Assembly (NCBI GenBank): GCA_028282485.1
Contig: JANQHU010000374.1
Coordinates: 1-14,186 of the forward strand
Source of the DNA: Bacillota bacterium
GTDB taxonomy: Bacteria; Bacillota; UBA4882; UBA8346
DNA length: 14,186 nucleotides
Direction: 5' to 3'
Part shown: positions 13,881 through 14,186 of the stretch, in pieces
How positions within the stretch are numbered: the stretch's first letter is position 1
Layout: each line of letters begins with the position of its first letter
Notes under the pieces: model-generated
What the model saw: the letters and a program-made list of their open reading frames with translations, nothing else
Told to the model about the DNA's origin: nothing
Databases searched by the model: none
Translations under genes and position numbers: made by a program

Positions 13881-13920
13881 AGTTATTAAGCGGAATATTT
13901 TAACGCTGATAACTTTTTTT
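13881..13920 (+). terminator. Rho-independent terminator after the XRE gene
   Basis: AGTTAT (13881-13886) pairs with ATAACT (13909-13914), and inside it AGCG (13888-13891) plus flanking bases pairs with CGCT (13904-13907), around an AT loop. The T-run 13914-13920 follows at once, and upstream A residues can extend the stem. The short internal mismatch (TA against G) does not spoil it. It lies 34 bp past the XRE stop codon. Confidence 0.8.
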
Positions 13921-14094
13921 ATTTTACATTACTATATTATTATAAAACTAATTTTTCTAGTACTCAATTAAAATTTTAAAAAATCAAAAAAATAATTATT
14001 ATTGTTTTACTTCATTAGAGTCACTCTTCAATTATTTTTTAAATGGTTTAGAATTTAAAATTTTTGTTAATACTTTTTAATTCTTATTCGGGTC

Positions 14095-14157
14095 TTTGAC
14101 AGTTGAAAAGAGAAAAAATCTTCGAAAGCCTTGATATAGGCTTATTTTTTTGTCAAA
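14095..14157. repeat. Inverted repeat TTTGACA/TGTCAAA enclosing the hairpin
   Basis: TTTGACA at 14095-14101 is exactly complementary to TGTCAAA at 14151-14157. The pair flanks the terminator-like hairpin, so an RNA from here could form an outer 7-bp stem around the inner 6-bp stem. The 3' arm overlaps the last T of the T-tract by one base. Confidence 0.6.
14126..14151 (+). terminator. Hairpin with T-tract (terminator-like)
   Basis: AAGCCT (14126-14131) and AGGCTT (14138-14143) form a perfect 6-bp stem with a 6-base loop, followed by A and seven T residues (14145-14151). This is a good intrinsic terminator on the plus strand. No gene precedes it after the terminator at 13881, so what it would terminate is unknown; a short RNA between the two terminators or attenuation of a downstream gene are options. 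Confidence 0.55.
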
Positions 14158-14186
14158 TTTCACAAATATATATTGAGTAATATTGA

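Larger units (their letters stand above)
13848..14186. other. AT-rich intergenic stretch, no gene supported
   Basis: After the XRE stop the rest of the window is very AT-rich, and stop codons break all frames on both strands. It holds the terminator at 13881, a small palindrome AGAGTCACTCT (14017-14027) and the hairpin complex at 14095-14157. I see no tRNA, rRNA or repeat array. The sequence TCTTTGACAGTTGAA near 14094 faintly recalls leader sequences before Firmicutes rRNA genes, but nothing in the window confirms that. Confidence 0.6.

Noticed and set aside
14096..14124. TTGACA as a promoter -35
   Set aside because: No -10-like hexamer occurs 16-18 bases downstream on either strand; the hexamer is better explained as an arm of the inverted repeat.
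13848..14186. CRISPR array, leader or tracrRNA-like element
   Set aside because: There are no repeated units with spacers and no cas genes; one AT-rich stretch with a hairpin is not enough.
1..14186. Insertion sequence or integrated element
   Set aside because: I see no transposase, integrase, flanking direct repeats or tRNA attachment site.

Overview
The window suggests a low-GC, Gram-positive, probably spore-forming anaerobe of the Clostridia. The reasons are the order of the division and cell-wall (dcw) cluster, a SpoVD-type penicillin-binding protein with one C-terminal PASTA domain, a MurE carrying the meso-diaminopimelate signature DNPR, strong AGGAGG-type ribosome binding sites and frequent TTG/GTG starts. 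I cannot name the genus from this sequence alone.

Positions 1-11032 (minus strand) hold most of a dcw cluster. Read in the direction of transcription it runs mraZ, rsmH, ftsL, spoVD/ftsI-type PBP, murE, murF, mraY, ftsW, murG, murA (cut by the window start). The products make UDP-MurNAc-pentapeptide (MurA, MurE, MurF), load it on the lipid carrier and complete lipid II (MraY, MurG), and polymerise and cross-link it at the septum (FtsW with the class B PBP, organised by FtsL). MraZ is the cluster's regulator and RsmH a 16S rRNA methyltransferase. The genes are tightly packed (murF and mraY abut with no gap), except for three gaps of about 130-150 bp before the PBP-to-murE, ftsL-to-PBP and murG-to-murA junctions. 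murD, normally between mraY and ftsW, is absent, and murC and murB are not between murG and murA.

Upstream of mraZ lies a clear MraZ operator: three GTGG cores spaced exactly 10 bp apart plus a fourth nearby. The same intergenic region carries, on the plus strand, a near-consensus extended -10 promoter driving two divergently transcribed glycosyltransferase genes (11289-13021). One is a GT2 enzyme of the WbbL/rhamnosyltransferase type; the other is a StrF-like GT-A protein coupled to it by an ATGA overlap. Together they look like a small glycan-assembly operon placed back to back with the cell-wall cluster.

The right end (13030-14186) is accessory-looking. It has a 64-residue helical protein of unknown function on the minus strand, divergent from an XRE-family repressor on the plus strand, followed by a strong intrinsic terminator. 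The last 339 bases are very AT-rich and contain no gene I can support. They hold a second hairpin with a T-tract enclosed in a TTTGACA/TGTCAAA inverted repeat. No transposon, CRISPR array, tRNA or rRNA gene is visible. Most of the window is ordinary core genome; the points worth checking are the missing murD, a KTA instead of KTG motif in the PBP, the MraZ operator, the glycosyltransferase pair and the structured 3' intergenic region.
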